Positions 1 to 9,352 of a stretch of 64,000 nt of DNA are shown piece after piece; positions within the stretch are counted from its first letter, which is position 1, and every line of letters begins with the position of its first letter. The translations under genes and the position numbers were made by a program. The stretch comes from Rhodopirellula halodulae (GTDB lineage Bacteria; Planctomycetota; Planctomycetia; Pirellulales; Pirellulaceae). The stretch spans positions 179,001 to 243,000 of the forward strand of contig NZ_JAJKFV010000029.1 in assembly GCF_020966775.1 (NCBI RefSeq), in the 5' to 3' direction. The notes under the pieces were generated by a model, which was given only the letters and a program-made list of their open reading frames with translations, was not told the origin of the DNA and did not search any database.

Positions 1-186
1 AACATCTTTCAACGGGTCGAAGTTCAGTTCGGCCTTCTTCTCCAGCCAAAATGGTGACCCCGTGTCTTCACTGAAATGCCAATGGACGGTTTTCAAGGTG
101 TGTTCATTGAGTTGATCGAGTGCTTGATCCGCGGCAGCTTGGACTTGGGGATCGATCGGGGCAGGAGTATCTCCAACAAGACTCAT
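1..186 (-). CDS. N-terminal fragment of an unidentified protein (gene runs off the left edge)
   Basis: Sixty-two codons are open from an ATG at 186 down to the window edge with no stop. The peptide begins MSLVGDTPAPIDPQVQ and contains the stretch HWHFSEDTGSPFWLEKK. From memory of planctomycete proteins, an early 'HF..dTGsPFWLe' stretch resembles the start of phenylacetate-CoA ligase-like (PaaK/F390 synthetase) proteins, but this is a weak impression from a short N-terminus and I do not assign a function. The gene is transcribed away from the secreted protein at 345-1601, which ends upstream of it on the same strand and is separated from it by a terminator. Confidence 0.55.
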   Translation of the reverse strand, partial: MSLVGDTPAPIDPQVQAAADQALDQLNEHTLKTVHWHFSEDTGSPFWLEKKAELNFDPLKDV

Positions 187-282
187 GGTGGCCTCAGGTG
201 GGAACGTGGCGAGAGGAGGGAAGGGAGGTGATGGAACACCAGCCATTATGCCAGAAAGGAAAGCGGACGACGATCGGCGCAT

Positions 283-319
283 AAAAAAAGGCCGCGGGAT
301 GAGACGGTCCCGCGACCTT
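283..319 (-). terminator. Rho-independent terminator of the 345-1601 gene
   Basis: On the minus strand a 10-bp stem, GGTCGCGGGA paired with TCCCGCGGCC (one T-G wobble), closes an 8-nt loop and is followed by seven T residues. It lies 26 bases past the stop codon of the glycine-rich protein gene. It is the only clear hairpin-plus-T-tract terminator I found in the window. Confidence 0.85.
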
Positions 320-344
320 CTAAAAGTCAATTTGTTATTTCAGC

Positions 345-1601
345 TCAGGGGATAGCTGGGCTAGCAGGTTGAGGTGGGAAGACGTTGTTGTTGTCATCGT
401 CATCCAACGCTGCTGCAACGATGCCGAGACCAGCCAGCGAGGCGATTCCGCCCAATCCGCCGCCGAAGCCTCCACCACCGTAGCCGCCGCCTCCGCCAGC
501 GAATCCGCCGCCGTAACCACCACCGGCGAATCCACCGCCACCGATTGGGTTACCGAATGCATCGACAGGATTGCCGAAGGCGTCGACCGCACCGCCGAAG
601 CCATCTGCAACCAAACCGTCCTCAACGATCATGCCGTCTTCGACAATGCCTTCTTCGACGACGACTGACTCTTGGATGATGACTTCATTGCAGGCTTCGA
701 TGGCCATTGGCAATGGAGCGACCTGCATGGCGAACTGCGTGCAACAGCAGCAGCAATCGTTGCTTCCGAATCCAACAAACGTTTCGCCTTTGTTATTCAC
801 CATCGCGGTGTCGGCATTCGCGGTTGCTTCGTCGACCAGTTCGAAACCAGCCATGCCCAATCCGGACAGGCCAATTGCCAAGATCGAGTATTCGCCAGCA
901 TCCACATTTGCGAACTCGAATGAGCCATCGCGGTTGCTGACAACACGGTCAATGGTTTCGCCGTCGTGGATCAAGAAAATGTTCAACAGACCGGCGTCGG
1001 TCAATTTTTGACCTTCCGCACCAGCCATGTGGATGCGGCCTTTCATGCCACCGTTGTTTTGAGCGACGCGGAAGAGGTTCTCGCCCACGACTTGGCTCGA
1101 GATGCTCTTCAAGTCGGCTTTCGCGATCGAAGTCAGGCTGTCTTTGCCAGCAGGTGGCAAGTAACGAATGATCGAAGTCTTGATGATCGAGTAGTCGATT
1201 CCCGCTGCCGCAATCTCTGCGGTCTTCGGGAAGACTTCGGAAGAGGCCATTTCGTCGCTGACGACGTGCATGGCACAGCAAGCGAAGATGCCGTCGGCAC
1301 GAGCGGACAATGCATAGACACCAGGAGCGACGTCGGCGAACGTGAATTCACCTGATTCATTCGTTTGAGTGCGGATCGTCTTACCAGACGCATCGGTCAT
1401 CACGACAGTTGCTTCCGCGATCGTTTCCGACGAACCATCTGCCGAAGGCAGAATCAAGCGACCCGAAAGTTCACCTTCCACGGCTGGGTTGACCCACTGG
1501 GGAACGGTGAGGTGGTCGTTGAGTTTGACGTTCGAATCTTGAGCAACGGCGACGGTCATCGTCATTGCGAGCATGCCGAAAAAGGCAGCAAAGCGTTTCA
1601 T
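345..1601 (-). CDS. Secreted carboxypeptidase-regulatory-like repeat protein with Cys run and Gly-rich tail
   Basis: The 418-residue product starts at the ATG followed by a clear signal peptide (MKRFAAFFGMLAMTMTVAVA, cleavage before QD); the reading frame is open further upstream, but that part carries no signal sequence. Two beta-sandwich modules of carboxypeptidase-regulatory type follow: about residues 45-115 (GELSGRLILP..., ...GEFTFADVAPGVYALSA) and 185-260 (GGMKGRIHMAG..., ...GSFEFANVDAGEYSI). Next comes a run of five consecutive cysteines (NDCCCCCTQ), an acidic Val/Glu/Ile stretch, GNP repeats and a Gly/Tyr/Phe-rich tail ending in an Asp/Asn run. No enzyme motif is seen. A surface or cell-wall structural role is my inference. 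It has its own terminator and is divergent from 1826-2251. Confidence 0.85.
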   Translation of the reverse strand: MKRFAAFFGMLAMTMTVAVAQDSNVKLNDHLTVPQWVNPAVEGELSGRLILPSADGSSETIAEATVVMTDASGKTIRTQTNESGEFTFADVAPGVYALSARADGIFACCAMHVVSDEMASSEVFPKTAEIAAAGIDYSIIKTSIIRYLPPAGKDSLTSIAKADLKSISSQVVGENLFRVAQNNGGMKGRIHMAGAEGQKLTDAGLLNIFLIHDGETIDRVVSNRDGSFEFANVDAGEYSILAIGLSGLGMAGFELVDEATANADTAMVNNKGETFVGFGSNDCCCCCTQFAMQVAPLPMAIEACNEVIIQESVVVEEGIVEDGMIVEDGLVADGFGGAVDAFGNPVDAFGNPIGGGGFAGGGYGGGFAGGGGGYGGGGFGGGLGGIASLAGLGIVAAALDDDDNNNVFPPQPASPAIP

Positions 1602-1825
1602 GGTGTGTCTCTGGTAAGGGTGTCTCAATTGCCTAATAAGCTGACGACGCACGTCTGAACGTGCTCGCGGAAATGGAATTCCAGCCAGTCGAACAACAGT
1701 TTTGTTGGGGTCCACCCGAAAGTCACGGCAAAATCGCCGAAAAAGTGAAATTCGTGGCAGATTAGGTAAGTTGTGAGTCCGAAGTGTAGGCAGGATGAGG
1801 GGAAGGGACAAGGTTCTTTGTGTGA

Positions 1826-2251
1826 ATGATGAATGAAGTGCCCGCACCAAACCCTTACAGCGTTTCAGCGTCGATTTCGCCGGAAATCCAGGTCCGTTCT
1901 GATTGTGCCCATCTACGACGCGGAACGTTTCTGTTTCGTCAGATTGAATTTGAAGCTCCCTTTCGGGCGACGCTCACCTACGACGGATGGTGGTTCCGTC
2001 AGAAGGTCGCCCTGCAACCAAGTGACGACGGCCTCGCTCCTCTGCAAGTGTGGTTTCGAGTGAGCTGGGTTCGGATCCATTCAGCCTTCGAATTCGATCT
2101 GCCCGAAGAATTCCCGCTCGACCCCGACTGGGACACTTTCGCGAATCCGGTCACGAGGGTTCGGGGCGAGATCACCTTCGCGAAGACTCTAGCGATCCGT
2201 CAGTTTCGGATCTGGTTGGGCGAGACGGTGATCTACGACGAAATTCGTTGA
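1826..2251 (+). CDS. Hypothetical protein, 141 residues
   Basis: A compact soluble protein with no signal peptide or membrane segment. It is rich in Trp, Phe and Arg and has alternating beta-like segments (FRATLTYDGWWFRQKVAL, LQVWFRVSWVRIHSAFEF, AIRQFRIWLGETVIYDEIR). Two ATG codons in tandem at 1826 and 1829 could both start it. I do not recognise the family. It converges with the methyltransferase gene at 2275 with a gap of only 23 bases, and is divergent from the secreted protein gene across 224 bases that must hold both promoters. Confidence 0.6.
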   Translation: MMNEVPAPNPYSVSASISPEIQVRSDCAHLRRGTFLFRQIEFEAPFRATLTYDGWWFRQKVALQPSDDGLAPLQVWFRVSWVRIHSAFEFDLPEEFPLDPDWDTFANPVTRVRGEITFAKTLAIRQFRIWLGETVIYDEIR

Positions 2252-2274
2252 AAAAAGGAAACGCACGCGAATTT

Positions 2275-3363
2275 TTAGACGGTTACCGCTGCACAAACCT
2301 CACAACGATTTCGTGCGAGTTGCCGAACTTCCAATCGCTTGACACCCCACGAGCGAATGAAGTCACACCACCGATTGAGGTTCTCGGCGTTGTCGTACTG
2401 GCCGAGCTTCATTGTGATCAGCAAGCCTCGAAAATCGGTTTCGCGGCTGTCGATCATATTACGGACCGTGCTCAGCGTGGCGTCGGGTTTGACGGTTGAA
2501 TCCACCAGCAGCCATTTGGCCCCGCGAAAAACACGTCGGGGTAGGTCCCCGGCCCGCGCTGGGTAATGAATGAATCGCGGGTGGTTGTTGATTCGCGGGT
2601 CCATCTCGGCGGGGTCGACACCGATCACGTCCATTCCCATTTCGAGCAGTCGTCCGCAAGCTCCACCGGGAGCGCTGCCAACTTCCACGGCCAAATCGCC
2701 CGGCCGCATGTCAAATCCGCTCCATGCGATGGACTCGGCGGCTTTGAAGTAGGCTCGGGAGATCGGTTCGTAGGCGGGCTGCACCGGTTGCACGCCACCC
2801 GGCCATCGCGTTGGTAAAGTGGTGGCTTCGTGCATCCCAAAGAACCACTGTGACGGATCCACCAACACAACGTCCAACACCCGTTCACCGCTTTCCGCGA
2901 TTTGGTTGGGTTCGGTGCACTTCAATATCGGAGTGCCGCCAGTCGCCACGTGCAGATCGTTGAGGCCTTGGAAAATTTCATCGGCGACGGCTGCGGAGAC
3001 TTCGTCGATGCCGGGTTCAAAATCAAATTTCCCGATCGCGGTTCGGTCGCGAGGCCAAACATGCAGTTGGTCAAAGGCTACCGTTTCATTCGCGATTGCT
3101 GCTTTCAATTTTTCGATCAATTGGGACGAGTGGTCTCCTTTGGCTGACCCCAGCGATTTGGCGGTCGTGCGGATGAACACCCCGGTGGGAGACTGTCGTG
3201 GTTGATCATGTTTCGCGGTCACAAATCCCGGACGAGAAAAGGCGAGGCGCCAACCTTCGCGAGCGATTTGTTCTTTGACTAAGCCTTCCGCACCGTGCGC
3301 GCAGCACATCATTGCGAAGGAACTCTTGGAGAGAGAACTCTTAGATGCAGTGTCGTGGTTCAA
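2275..3363 (-). CDS. RlmM-like FtsJ-type 2'-O-methyltransferase
   Basis: The 362-residue protein carries a C-terminal Rossmann methyltransferase of the FtsJ/RrmJ type. The SAM loop is [15 protein letters not shown] (about 227-240), followed by IGVDPAEMD. The four catalytic positions of 2'-O-ribose methyltransferases (K-D-K-E) can be assigned: K207 (RAYFK), D288 (LLVDST), K319 (LITMKLG) and E355 (NRCEV). The overall plan, with an N-terminal substrate-binding part beginning near '[14 protein letters not shown]', fits RlmM, which methylates C2498 of 23S rRNA. The start codon overlaps the mnmG stop as ATGA, so the two are probably translationally coupled. That the substrate is rRNA is inferred from family and neighbour. 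Confidence 0.82.
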   Translation of the reverse strand: MNHDTASKSSLSKSSFAMMCCAHGAEGLVKEQIAREGWRLAFSRPGFVTAKHDQPRQSPTGVFIRTTAKSLGSAKGDHSSQLIEKLKAAIANETVAFDQLHVWPRDRTAIGKFDFEPGIDEVSAAVADEIFQGLNDLHVATGGTPILKCTEPNQIAESGERVLDVVLVDPSQWFFGMHEATTLPTRWPGGVQPVQPAYEPISRAYFKAAESIAWSGFDMRPGDLAVEVGSAPGGACGRLLEMGMDVIGVDPAEMDPRINNHPRFIHYPARAGDLPRRVFRGAKWLLVDSTVKPDATLSTVRNMIDSRETDFRGLLITMKLGQYDNAENLNRWCDFIRSWGVKRLEVRQLARNRCEVCAAVTV

Positions 3364-5330
3364 GTCGCGTCCGATGATGTGATGGCAGAGGAAGGATTCG
3401 TCTTGGAGTTGGTTTGCGACAGATAATGATTTTCCAAGTGAGCCAGCACCAACGCGAGGTCGGCGGGAGTGATGCCGCTGATCCGTTTGGCTTGGCCCAA
3501 GTTGATCGGACGCACTCGGTTGAGTTTCTCTTTCGCTTCCGTGCGCAGCGGCCCGATACGGTCATAGTCGAAGGAGACCGGGATCGACTTTTCCGCGTGT
3601 CGCGATTGCTTGTGGACTTCGGCTTGCTGTCGATCGATGTAGCCCGCGTACTTGATATCGATCATGCACTGCTCGGCGGCTTCTTTTCCGATCTCACCGA
3701 GTTCTGGTACCTGCTCCCGCAAGGATTCCCAGGTCACTTCCGGGCGACGCAAATAAACGTCACCGCGAACAACGGGACCGGTAGGCGGTTGGATCTTGGC
3801 CGCCTTCAAGAGTTCGTTGCCGCGTTCGATGTCTCGTCGTTTGTTCTGGAACCGCTCGCGACGTGCGGCATCAATCAAACCCAATTCGTCCGCTTGTTGC
3901 GTCAAGCGGCGATCAGCGTTGTCTTGTCGCAGCAGCAGGCGATATTCGGCGCGGCTGGTGAACATGCGATAAGGCTCGTCGGTGCCACTGGTGACCAGGT
4001 CATCGACCAGCACGCCAACATAGGCATCTTGTCGGGAGGGCACCCAAGGTGTTTGGGCTGCGACCAATCGAGCGGCATTCAATCCGGCCAACAACCCTTG
4101 CCCGGCGGCTTCTTCATAGCCGGTTGTTCCATTGATTTGGCCGGCAAAGAACAGTCCGCTCACGGCTTTGGATTCCAAGTGCGGCCAAAGCTGCGTCGGC
4201 GGGCTGAAGTCGTATTCCACCGCGTAGCCATAACGCATGATGGTGGCTTTTTCCAAACCGGGAATGCACCGAAACATCGCGTCTTGCACGTCGCGTGGCA
4301 GGCTGGTTGAGATGCCGTTGACATAGACTTCGCAGTTCTGGCGTCCCTCGGGTTCCAGGAACAACTGATGACTCGATTTGTCCGCGAATCGAACGACTTT
4401 GTCTTCGATGGATGGGCAATAACGCGGGCCTCGCGAATCGATTTGTCCGCTATACATCGGAGCACGATCCAAGTTGGCTCGGATCAGGTCATGCACTTGC
4501 TCGTTGGTGTGAGCGATGTGGCAAGCCATCTGTGGCGAGGTGATCGCGTCATTGAGATAGCTGAAGGGTTGCGGGTCCTCGTCACCGGGTTGTTCTTCTA
4601 AACCGGCGTAGTCGATTGTTCGTGCGTTGAGCCGGGGGGGCGTTCCGGTTTTGAAACGATCCAAGGTGAAGCCCAGGCGATGCAGCGCACCGCTGAGTCC
4701 CGCCGTCGTGCCTTCACCCGCTCGGCCGCCGGCACTTTGTGATTTGCCGGTGTGCATGATGGCTTGCAAAAACGTTCCCGTCGTCAGGATCACGGTTCTG
4801 GCATAGTACGCCGCGTCGCCACGAACTTGGACGCCGATAACGCGCTGGGTTGCCAGCCGATCGCTTCCCTCCGCGATGGGTTCGGTAATGAGGTCTTCCA
4901 CGACCTCTTGCCGCAGATCCAAGTTGTCCTGGTTTTCGATGCGGAACTTGATGAAGTTCTGATAGGCCTTCTTGTCGGCTTGAGCACGCGGGCTGTGCAT
5001 CGCAGGCCCTTTGCGGCGGTTCAACATCCGAAACTGAATTCCGGTGGCGTCGATGGCTTCTCCCATCAACCCGCCCAACGCGTCGACTTCACGGACGATT
5101 TGTCCTTTCGCGACACCGCCGATGGCCGGATTGCATGACATCTGACCGACCGTGTCCAGGTTGGTGGTCAGCAACACCGTTTTGGCTCCGACACGCGCCG
5201 CAGCGGCGGCGGCTTCGGTTCCCGCGTGACCGGCTCCGATCACAACGACGTCGTAGTCGTAACGATTTTGAGGTTTGTTCGCGGTCAATGGTTGAAGTCC
5301 ACAGTCGGGAAACGCCGATGTTCGAAACAC
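3360..5330 (-). CDS. mnmG: tRNA uridine-5-carboxymethylaminomethyl(34) synthesis enzyme MnmG (GidA)
   Basis: FAD-binding partner of MnmE that forms the (c)mnm5 group on U34 of tRNAs reading split codon boxes. The dinucleotide motif [14 protein letters not shown] is near residues 29-42. Family hallmarks follow: [42 protein letters not shown], the FKTGTPPRL segment, [25 protein letters not shown] and [17 protein letters not shown]. At 656 residues it is slightly longer than the usual 620-630, mainly from about 25 extra N-terminal residues, so a later start is possible. It is the first gene of a two-gene unit with the RlmM-like methyltransferase. No mnmE is present in the window. Confidence 0.97.
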   Translation of the reverse strand: MFRTSAFPDCGLQPLTANKPQNRYDYDVVVIGAGHAGTEAAAAAARVGAKTVLLTTNLDTVGQMSCNPAIGGVAKGQIVREVDALGGLMGEAIDATGIQFRMLNRRKGPAMHSPRAQADKKAYQNFIKFRIENQDNLDLRQEVVEDLITEPIAEGSDRLATQRVIGVQVRGDAAYYARTVILTTGTFLQAIMHTGKSQSAGGRAGEGTTAGLSGALHRLGFTLDRFKTGTPPRLNARTIDYAGLEEQPGDEDPQPFSYLNDAITSPQMACHIAHTNEQVHDLIRANLDRAPMYSGQIDSRGPRYCPSIEDKVVRFADKSSHQLFLEPEGRQNCEVYVNGISTSLPRDVQDAMFRCIPGLEKATIMRYGYAVEYDFSPPTQLWPHLESKAVSGLFFAGQINGTTGYEEAAGQGLLAGLNAARLVAAQTPWVPSRQDAYVGVLVDDLVTSGTDEPYRMFTSRAEYRLLLRQDNADRRLTQQADELGLIDAARRERFQNKRRDIERGNELLKAAKIQPPTGPVVRGDVYLRRPEVTWESLREQVPELGEIGKEAAEQCMIDIKYAGYIDRQQAEVHKQSRHAEKSIPVSFDYDRIGPLRTEAKEKLNRVRPINLGQAKRISGITPADLALVLAHLENHYLSQTNSKTNPSSAITSSDAT

Positions 5331-5390
5331 GGATTGTCTGATGCGCGGTGACGCGTCGATTCACGCCAAACCCCAGATTTTGACCAAACC

Positions 5391-7727
5391 ATGCGATTTG
5401 ACCAGCACCAAAGTCGAAGGAACCGTCGCTCAACCGCGTTTCGGCGAGTTTTGTTGGCGATGGCGATCACGACTGGATTGGCCGAAGGTTCCGGTATCGC
5501 CGGAGGGGTATTGGTCGACACGCCACACCTGCACGCGCAAGACGTCGCGAATGTGGTGATGAATTCGGATTCGTTTCAGATCCCATTCAACATCGCCAAC
5601 ACCGGGACCGCACCGGTCGAAGTCCAACTGTATGTGGCTGTGCCGGCAGAGGCGACCGATGCTCAATCGCCCGCTGCAAACGGGCCGGGCGAGGTCGTTC
5701 CGGGACAGAGTCCTTTTGCGAACTCCAATCCCTACGCCACCGCGGGCACTCGAACGACTTCGAATCCTGGGGCATCCGCTCAGCGGAAACCGGGGCAATG
5801 GAAGCTGTTGGATCGCCAGCCACCGGACGCTCGCCAATTTCACATTCGCGAAATGGGCGAAGGCACGTTTTGGTTCGCGACCCGAACGTTGGATGCCCAA
5901 GGACGTCCGTTCCCGCCCGGGCCCATCGTTCCAGAATTGAAAGTCGTCGTTGATACAAAAGGACCGGAAATCGATCTGGATGCCGACGCGGACGCGGATG
6001 GTCGAGTTGTGGCCCAGTTCTCGATTCGCGACGTCACGGAAACGCGTCAGGTGACGGTTCACTACGTGACAGATACGACTCGGCGATGGCAGGTCGCGAC
6101 GCTCGAGCGAGACGGAAACACTGCGCGATTGCAACTGCATCCGCAAGACGACTGGAAGCAACTCTCACTGCGAATTCGTGCGGTCGATGAGGCCGGCAAC
6201 GAAAGCATCGTCAGCGAGTTGCTGCAAAAGCCTCGCGTTGCGGTGAAACCCACAACACGATTTGCTTCGGGGCCCAATGAGTACGGCGGGCCGTCGTTGG
6301 GTTCGGGGATCTTCGGTGCCTTTGGCGATGCGCCTTCGCTACCACCGGCGGGTGGTCCTGCACTTGGATCGCCGGATGGGCCGGAGATGTTGCCGTTGCC
6401 ATCGGGAGCTTTGTCGTCACCGACGGATAGCAGTAACGCGGCGGAGGTTGATCCGCTGGATTTGGATTCCCCCTCACAAAGTTTGCCAGCACCGGCGAGA
6501 CCACAGACTCCCGCGGAAGCCATGCGACCTTTGGATGCGGGACCTTCTCAGCAACTGCCATCGGTTGAGAATTCGCCGGTGGAAAATGTTCCCGCCGGAA
6601 TTCCTTCGGTTTCGACTCCCACGCAGGCGAATTCGGTCCCGAACTTGCCTCCGCAAACTCAGGCCAATCGCCCACCGGTTCAATCAACTCCGGGGTCCAC
6701 CACAGCAGAACCTGAAACTCCCTTCCACGTCGGCCCTGCGAGTCCCGAGTCCGTGCCCGCGCCACGTGGTGAGAACCTGAATGGCCCATCGGAATTGAAT
6801 GCTCCCGAAGCAAACGGTCCTGTGGATCGCATTCAACACGCGAAACCGAAGCAAGTCACGAACAGGCCGTCATTGGATTTGGGGGGCGAGACGTCTTCCG
6901 GTGCTCCTTCGCCGTGGTCTCCTATTCCGGCTGATCGCAACCAACGCTCGGCGACCACTGCTGGGCCAGGTGCCTCATCCGAAAAAGCTCCCACCCAATT
7001 GCAGTACGAATCGCAACGGATTCCAGCGGTGACCATGCAGCGTCAATCATTGGATCCGCGAGAAGCTCTGGACTTGAAGCGTTTGGCGGAACGTTCCGTG
7101 ATCCGCCACAGCGACAGCAATCGTTTCAGTTTGGACTTTGAAATCGAAGCGATCGGTGGACGCGGGGTCGAGGCCATCGAACTTTACGGCACCACGGACG
7201 GCGGTATCACTTGGAAACGTTGGGGCATGGATCCCGACAAAGCCAGCCCCTTTGACATTGAAACCAACGGGGAAGGAATCTTCGGTTTCCGGATCGTGGT
7301 CGTGGCCGCGAATGGATTGGCCAGCCCGCGTCCGATCAGTGGTGAGGCTCCTGATATCGTGGTGGTCGTTGATCAGACCAAGCCGGAAGTCAGCATCAAC
7401 GGCGCTCGTTATGGCGAAGCCGATCGGGCGGGGTCTTTGGTGATCACCTATCGCTGCGACGACCAATATTTGATGTCGCGTCCGATCTCACTTTCCTTTA
7501 GTGATACACCTGACGGACCTTGGACCACCATCGCCGCTGGTCTGCGGAATCTCGGAGATTACGTGTGGCCGGCCGACCCTCAGCTACCTCGTCAAATTTA
7601 TCTGCGGATTGATGCGACGGACCAAGCTGGCAACGTCGGCAGCTACGTGCTGGATCAACCACTCGATACGCGTGGGCTCGCACCACGAGCACGAATCCGA
7701 GCGTTTCGCTCCATTTCCAGCCGCTGA
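5391..7727 (+). CDS. Large secreted Pro/Ser-rich protein with Ig/Fn3-like ends
   Basis: The 778-residue product begins with an Arg-rich n-region and a hydrophobic core ending LHAQ, a good signal-peptidase site. Residues about 50-290 look like beta-sandwich modules (FQIPFNIANTGTAPVEVQLYVA; IRAVDEAGNESIVSELL). About 290-560 is low-complexity Pro/Ser/Asn/Ala-rich linker. About 575-760 repeats the beta-sandwich character (IEAIGGRGVEAIELYGTTDGGITWKRW; IDATDQAGNVGSYVLDQP). The pairing of 'DEAGNES' and 'DQAGNVG' at matching places suggests related modules at both ends. No catalytic motif is visible. It is divergent from mnmG with only 60 bases between them. Function is unknown; the protein is probably exported to the envelope. 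Confidence 0.75.
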   Translation: MRFDQHQSRRNRRSTAFRRVLLAMAITTGLAEGSGIAGGVLVDTPHLHAQDVANVVMNSDSFQIPFNIANTGTAPVEVQLYVAVPAEATDAQSPAANGPGEVVPGQSPFANSNPYATAGTRTTSNPGASAQRKPGQWKLLDRQPPDARQFHIREMGEGTFWFATRTLDAQGRPFPPGPIVPELKVVVDTKGPEIDLDADADADGRVVAQFSIRDVTETRQVTVHYVTDTTRRWQVATLERDGNTARLQLHPQDDWKQLSLRIRAVDEAGNESIVSELLQKPRVAVKPTTRFASGPNEYGGPSLGSGIFGAFGDAPSLPPAGGPALGSPDGPEMLPLPSGALSSPTDSSNAAEVDPLDLDSPSQSLPAPARPQTPAEAMRPLDAGPSQQLPSVENSPVENVPAGIPSVSTPTQANSVPNLPPQTQANRPPVQSTPGSTTAEPETPFHVGPASPESVPAPRGENLNGPSELNAPEANGPVDRIQHAKPKQVTNRPSLDLGGETSSGAPSPWSPIPADRNQRSATTAGPGASSEKAPTQLQYESQRIPAVTMQRQSLDPREALDLKRLAERSVIRHSDSNRFSLDFEIEAIGGRGVEAIELYGTTDGGITWKRWGMDPDKASPFDIETNGEGIFGFRIVVVAANGLASPRPISGEAPDIVVVVDQTKPEVSINGARYGEADRAGSLVITYRCDDQYLMSRPISLSFSDTPDGPWTTIAAGLRNLGDYVWPADPQLPRQIYLRIDATDQAGNVGSYVLDQPLDTRGLAPRARIRAFRSISSR

Positions 7728-7735
7728 TCGCTTTT

Positions 7736-7778
7736 TTGAGGCCGACGTCACGCTTCCATTTGCATGACGTTGGCTCAA
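7736..7778 (+). terminator. Hairpin after the 5391-7727 gene, possible terminator
   Basis: Ten base pairs (GCCGACGTCA at 7741-7750 with TGACGTTGGC at 7765-7774, one G-T wobble) are extended by TTGA/TCAA across a one-base bulge. It begins eight bases after the stop codon. There is no T-tract on the 3' side, so termination is only a suggestion. Confidence 0.4.
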
Positions 7779-7849
7779 CGGATTGAGCTCAGGCGAATGG
7801 GTCGGGGTTCCAACGTCACGATTCAAACCGCTAATGAACGAAACTGATC

Positions 7850-8899
7850 ATGTCGCTTGAGTCTCCTTCTTCCATGCGCGTTCTGCTCAGCCAATCGGGC
7901 GATTTGTCGGATTGCATTTTGACGCTGCCCATGGCGTGCTCCCTTCGCGATCATTTTCCGGACGCCACCATTGCAATGGCTGTCTCGGTCGAAGGGGCGG
8001 ACTTTCTGAATAGCCATGCTGCGATCGATGAAGTGATTCAGTTGCCAACGCGATGGAACCGATCCCCGCGTGGAATTCGTTCCGTGAAACAGCAACTGAC
8101 GGCGAGCAGCTTCGACGTGGCCATCGATTGTCACGATACCTTTGTGTCCGCGTTGGCATGCCAGTTGTCAGGCGCCGAGCGACGAATCGGATGGGATACC
8201 GGCCCGACCTTCGCGCCGCGACGAGGTTTGTTGAATGAATTGGTGACTCCGGTGTTTCACCACGTCGTCGATCAACGTTTGGAGTTGTTGACGCCTCTGT
8301 CGATCGATCGGCCGCGTGCCCGATTTGATTGGCCGGTCAGCAGTGAAGACCATCGTTGGGCAATGCGTTACCGGCACCAGTGGGCCGGTCGAGATTTGGT
8401 GTTGATGGACACCGGTCGCGTGTCGACTTCCGTTGGATGGATGTTTGACCGTTACGCAGCAACGGCCAGGTACATCGCGGACCGCTACGGGATGCACACG
8501 ATCGTGACTTGGCGTTCATTCGAAGAACGACTGAAGGCGGAGCAGGTGGTTTCGTGTGCCGCCGGAACCGCGACGCTGGCTCCGGATTTGACCCTCGATT
8601 TGACCGCCGCGCTCTGTCCATTGGTTCACGCGGTCATCGCGGAAGACACGCCCGTTTTGCACGCTGCGGTAGCCGCGGGAGCGAACGTCGTTGGTCTGTA
8701 CGGTGAACCGGAAGGCCCCCTGTCGCCCTCCGCTCGTGGCCCTTATCAAATGGAAGCTTTCGCGATGCAACCGGCCGCACAAACCGCTTTTGGCCGAGGC
8801 GGATTGAATCGTCGCGAAGCCATTCAACGCATTGGCGTCGAACACGTTTGCCAATGGTTGGACAAAATTCAGGCTGCGGACGTCGCGCGAGCCGCTTAA
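7850..8899 (+). CDS. Glycosyltransferase family 9 (heptosyltransferase-like)
   Basis: The 349-residue protein has the GT9 layout: an N-terminal Rossmann half beginning MRVLLSQSGDLSDCILTLPMACSLRDHFPDATIAMAVS, the segment FDVAIDCHDTFVSALACQLSGAERRIGWD, and a C-terminal half with DLTAALCPLVHAVIAEDTPVLHAAVAAGANVVGLYGEPEGPLSP, which matches the sugar-nucleotide-binding region in ADP-heptose:LPS heptosyltransferases. The conserved N-terminal core starts at the ATG at 7874, so either that or 7850 could be used. It is the first gene of the surface-polysaccharide cluster. The actual sugar donor cannot be told from sequence. Confidence 0.88.
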   Translation: MSLESPSSMRVLLSQSGDLSDCILTLPMACSLRDHFPDATIAMAVSVEGADFLNSHAAIDEVIQLPTRWNRSPRGIRSVKQQLTASSFDVAIDCHDTFVSALACQLSGAERRIGWDTGPTFAPRRGLLNELVTPVFHHVVDQRLELLTPLSIDRPRARFDWPVSSEDHRWAMRYRHQWAGRDLVLMDTGRVSTSVGWMFDRYAATARYIADRYGMHTIVTWRSFEERLKAEQVVSCAAGTATLAPDLTLDLTAALCPLVHAVIAEDTPVLHAAVAAGANVVGLYGEPEGPLSPSARGPYQMEAFAMQPAAQTAFGRGGLNRREAIQRIGVEHVCQWLDKIQAADVARAA

Positions 8900-8923
8900 C
8901 TCATCCAAGGCCCTGCACCCGAT

Positions 8924-9061
8924 ATGACTGACCGCGTTGGCATCGTTCCGTTCGGGGGCACGTCAAGGAAGCAATTGCCAACTAGTTTCGCGGGTTATCT
9001 TGAAAATCGAAACGCTTTCAGCGTCGACGGACCGTGCGAAGAAAACATCGCGGAGTTTTGA
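8924..9061 (+). CDS. Possible 45-residue small protein
   Basis: An ATG frame of 45 codons lies in the gap between the GT9 gene and the three-part protein, starting 24 bases after the GT9 stop. The peptide begins MTDRVGIVPFGGTSRK and ends CEENIAEF. It has no membrane segment or recognised motif. It is listed because it sits in an otherwise empty 450-base gap on the cluster's coding strand. It could easily be chance. Confidence 0.2.
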   Translation: MTDRVGIVPFGGTSRKQLPTSFAGYLENRNAFSVDGPCEENIAEF

Positions 9062-9352
9062 GGGCGGTCGATGAGGCATGGACCGAGCGGATCTTCAGTG
9101 GCGATCACAGGCCCGATTGATCCAATCCAAAGTCGTTCGTCCCGTGATGCAAAACCGATGTGGCTATTGCTAGCAATCAGAATCGGTAGTCGAAGACGTC
9201 TCCGCAGCCTTGCCTGAAGTTAGCGTGTTGGTGAGTTGGCCCTGCGGGCAGGTGGGTGTGGCGTGGCGAATCGATCTTGTCCTGCCAGATGCGCACTGAG
9301 TAGTGTCGAAGTTTGCACCACAACGTTTCTAGTCCGCACACACTGCGATCAC
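9062..9352. other. Intergenic sequence upstream of the three-part protein
   Basis: I see no conserved gene, tRNA or clear hairpin here. The downstream reading frame is open leftwards to a TTG at 9236, but residues from that extension (ALRAGGCGVANRSCPARC...) look like translated noncoding sequence. The ATG at 9353 is therefore preferred. The stretch probably carries the leader of the polysaccharide genes. Confidence 0.4.

Noticed and set aside
335-625. Long frames overlapping the Gly-rich secreted protein on both strands
   Set aside because: They are frame shadows of a repetitive coding region; they have Ala/Arg/Ser compositions and no signal or domain.
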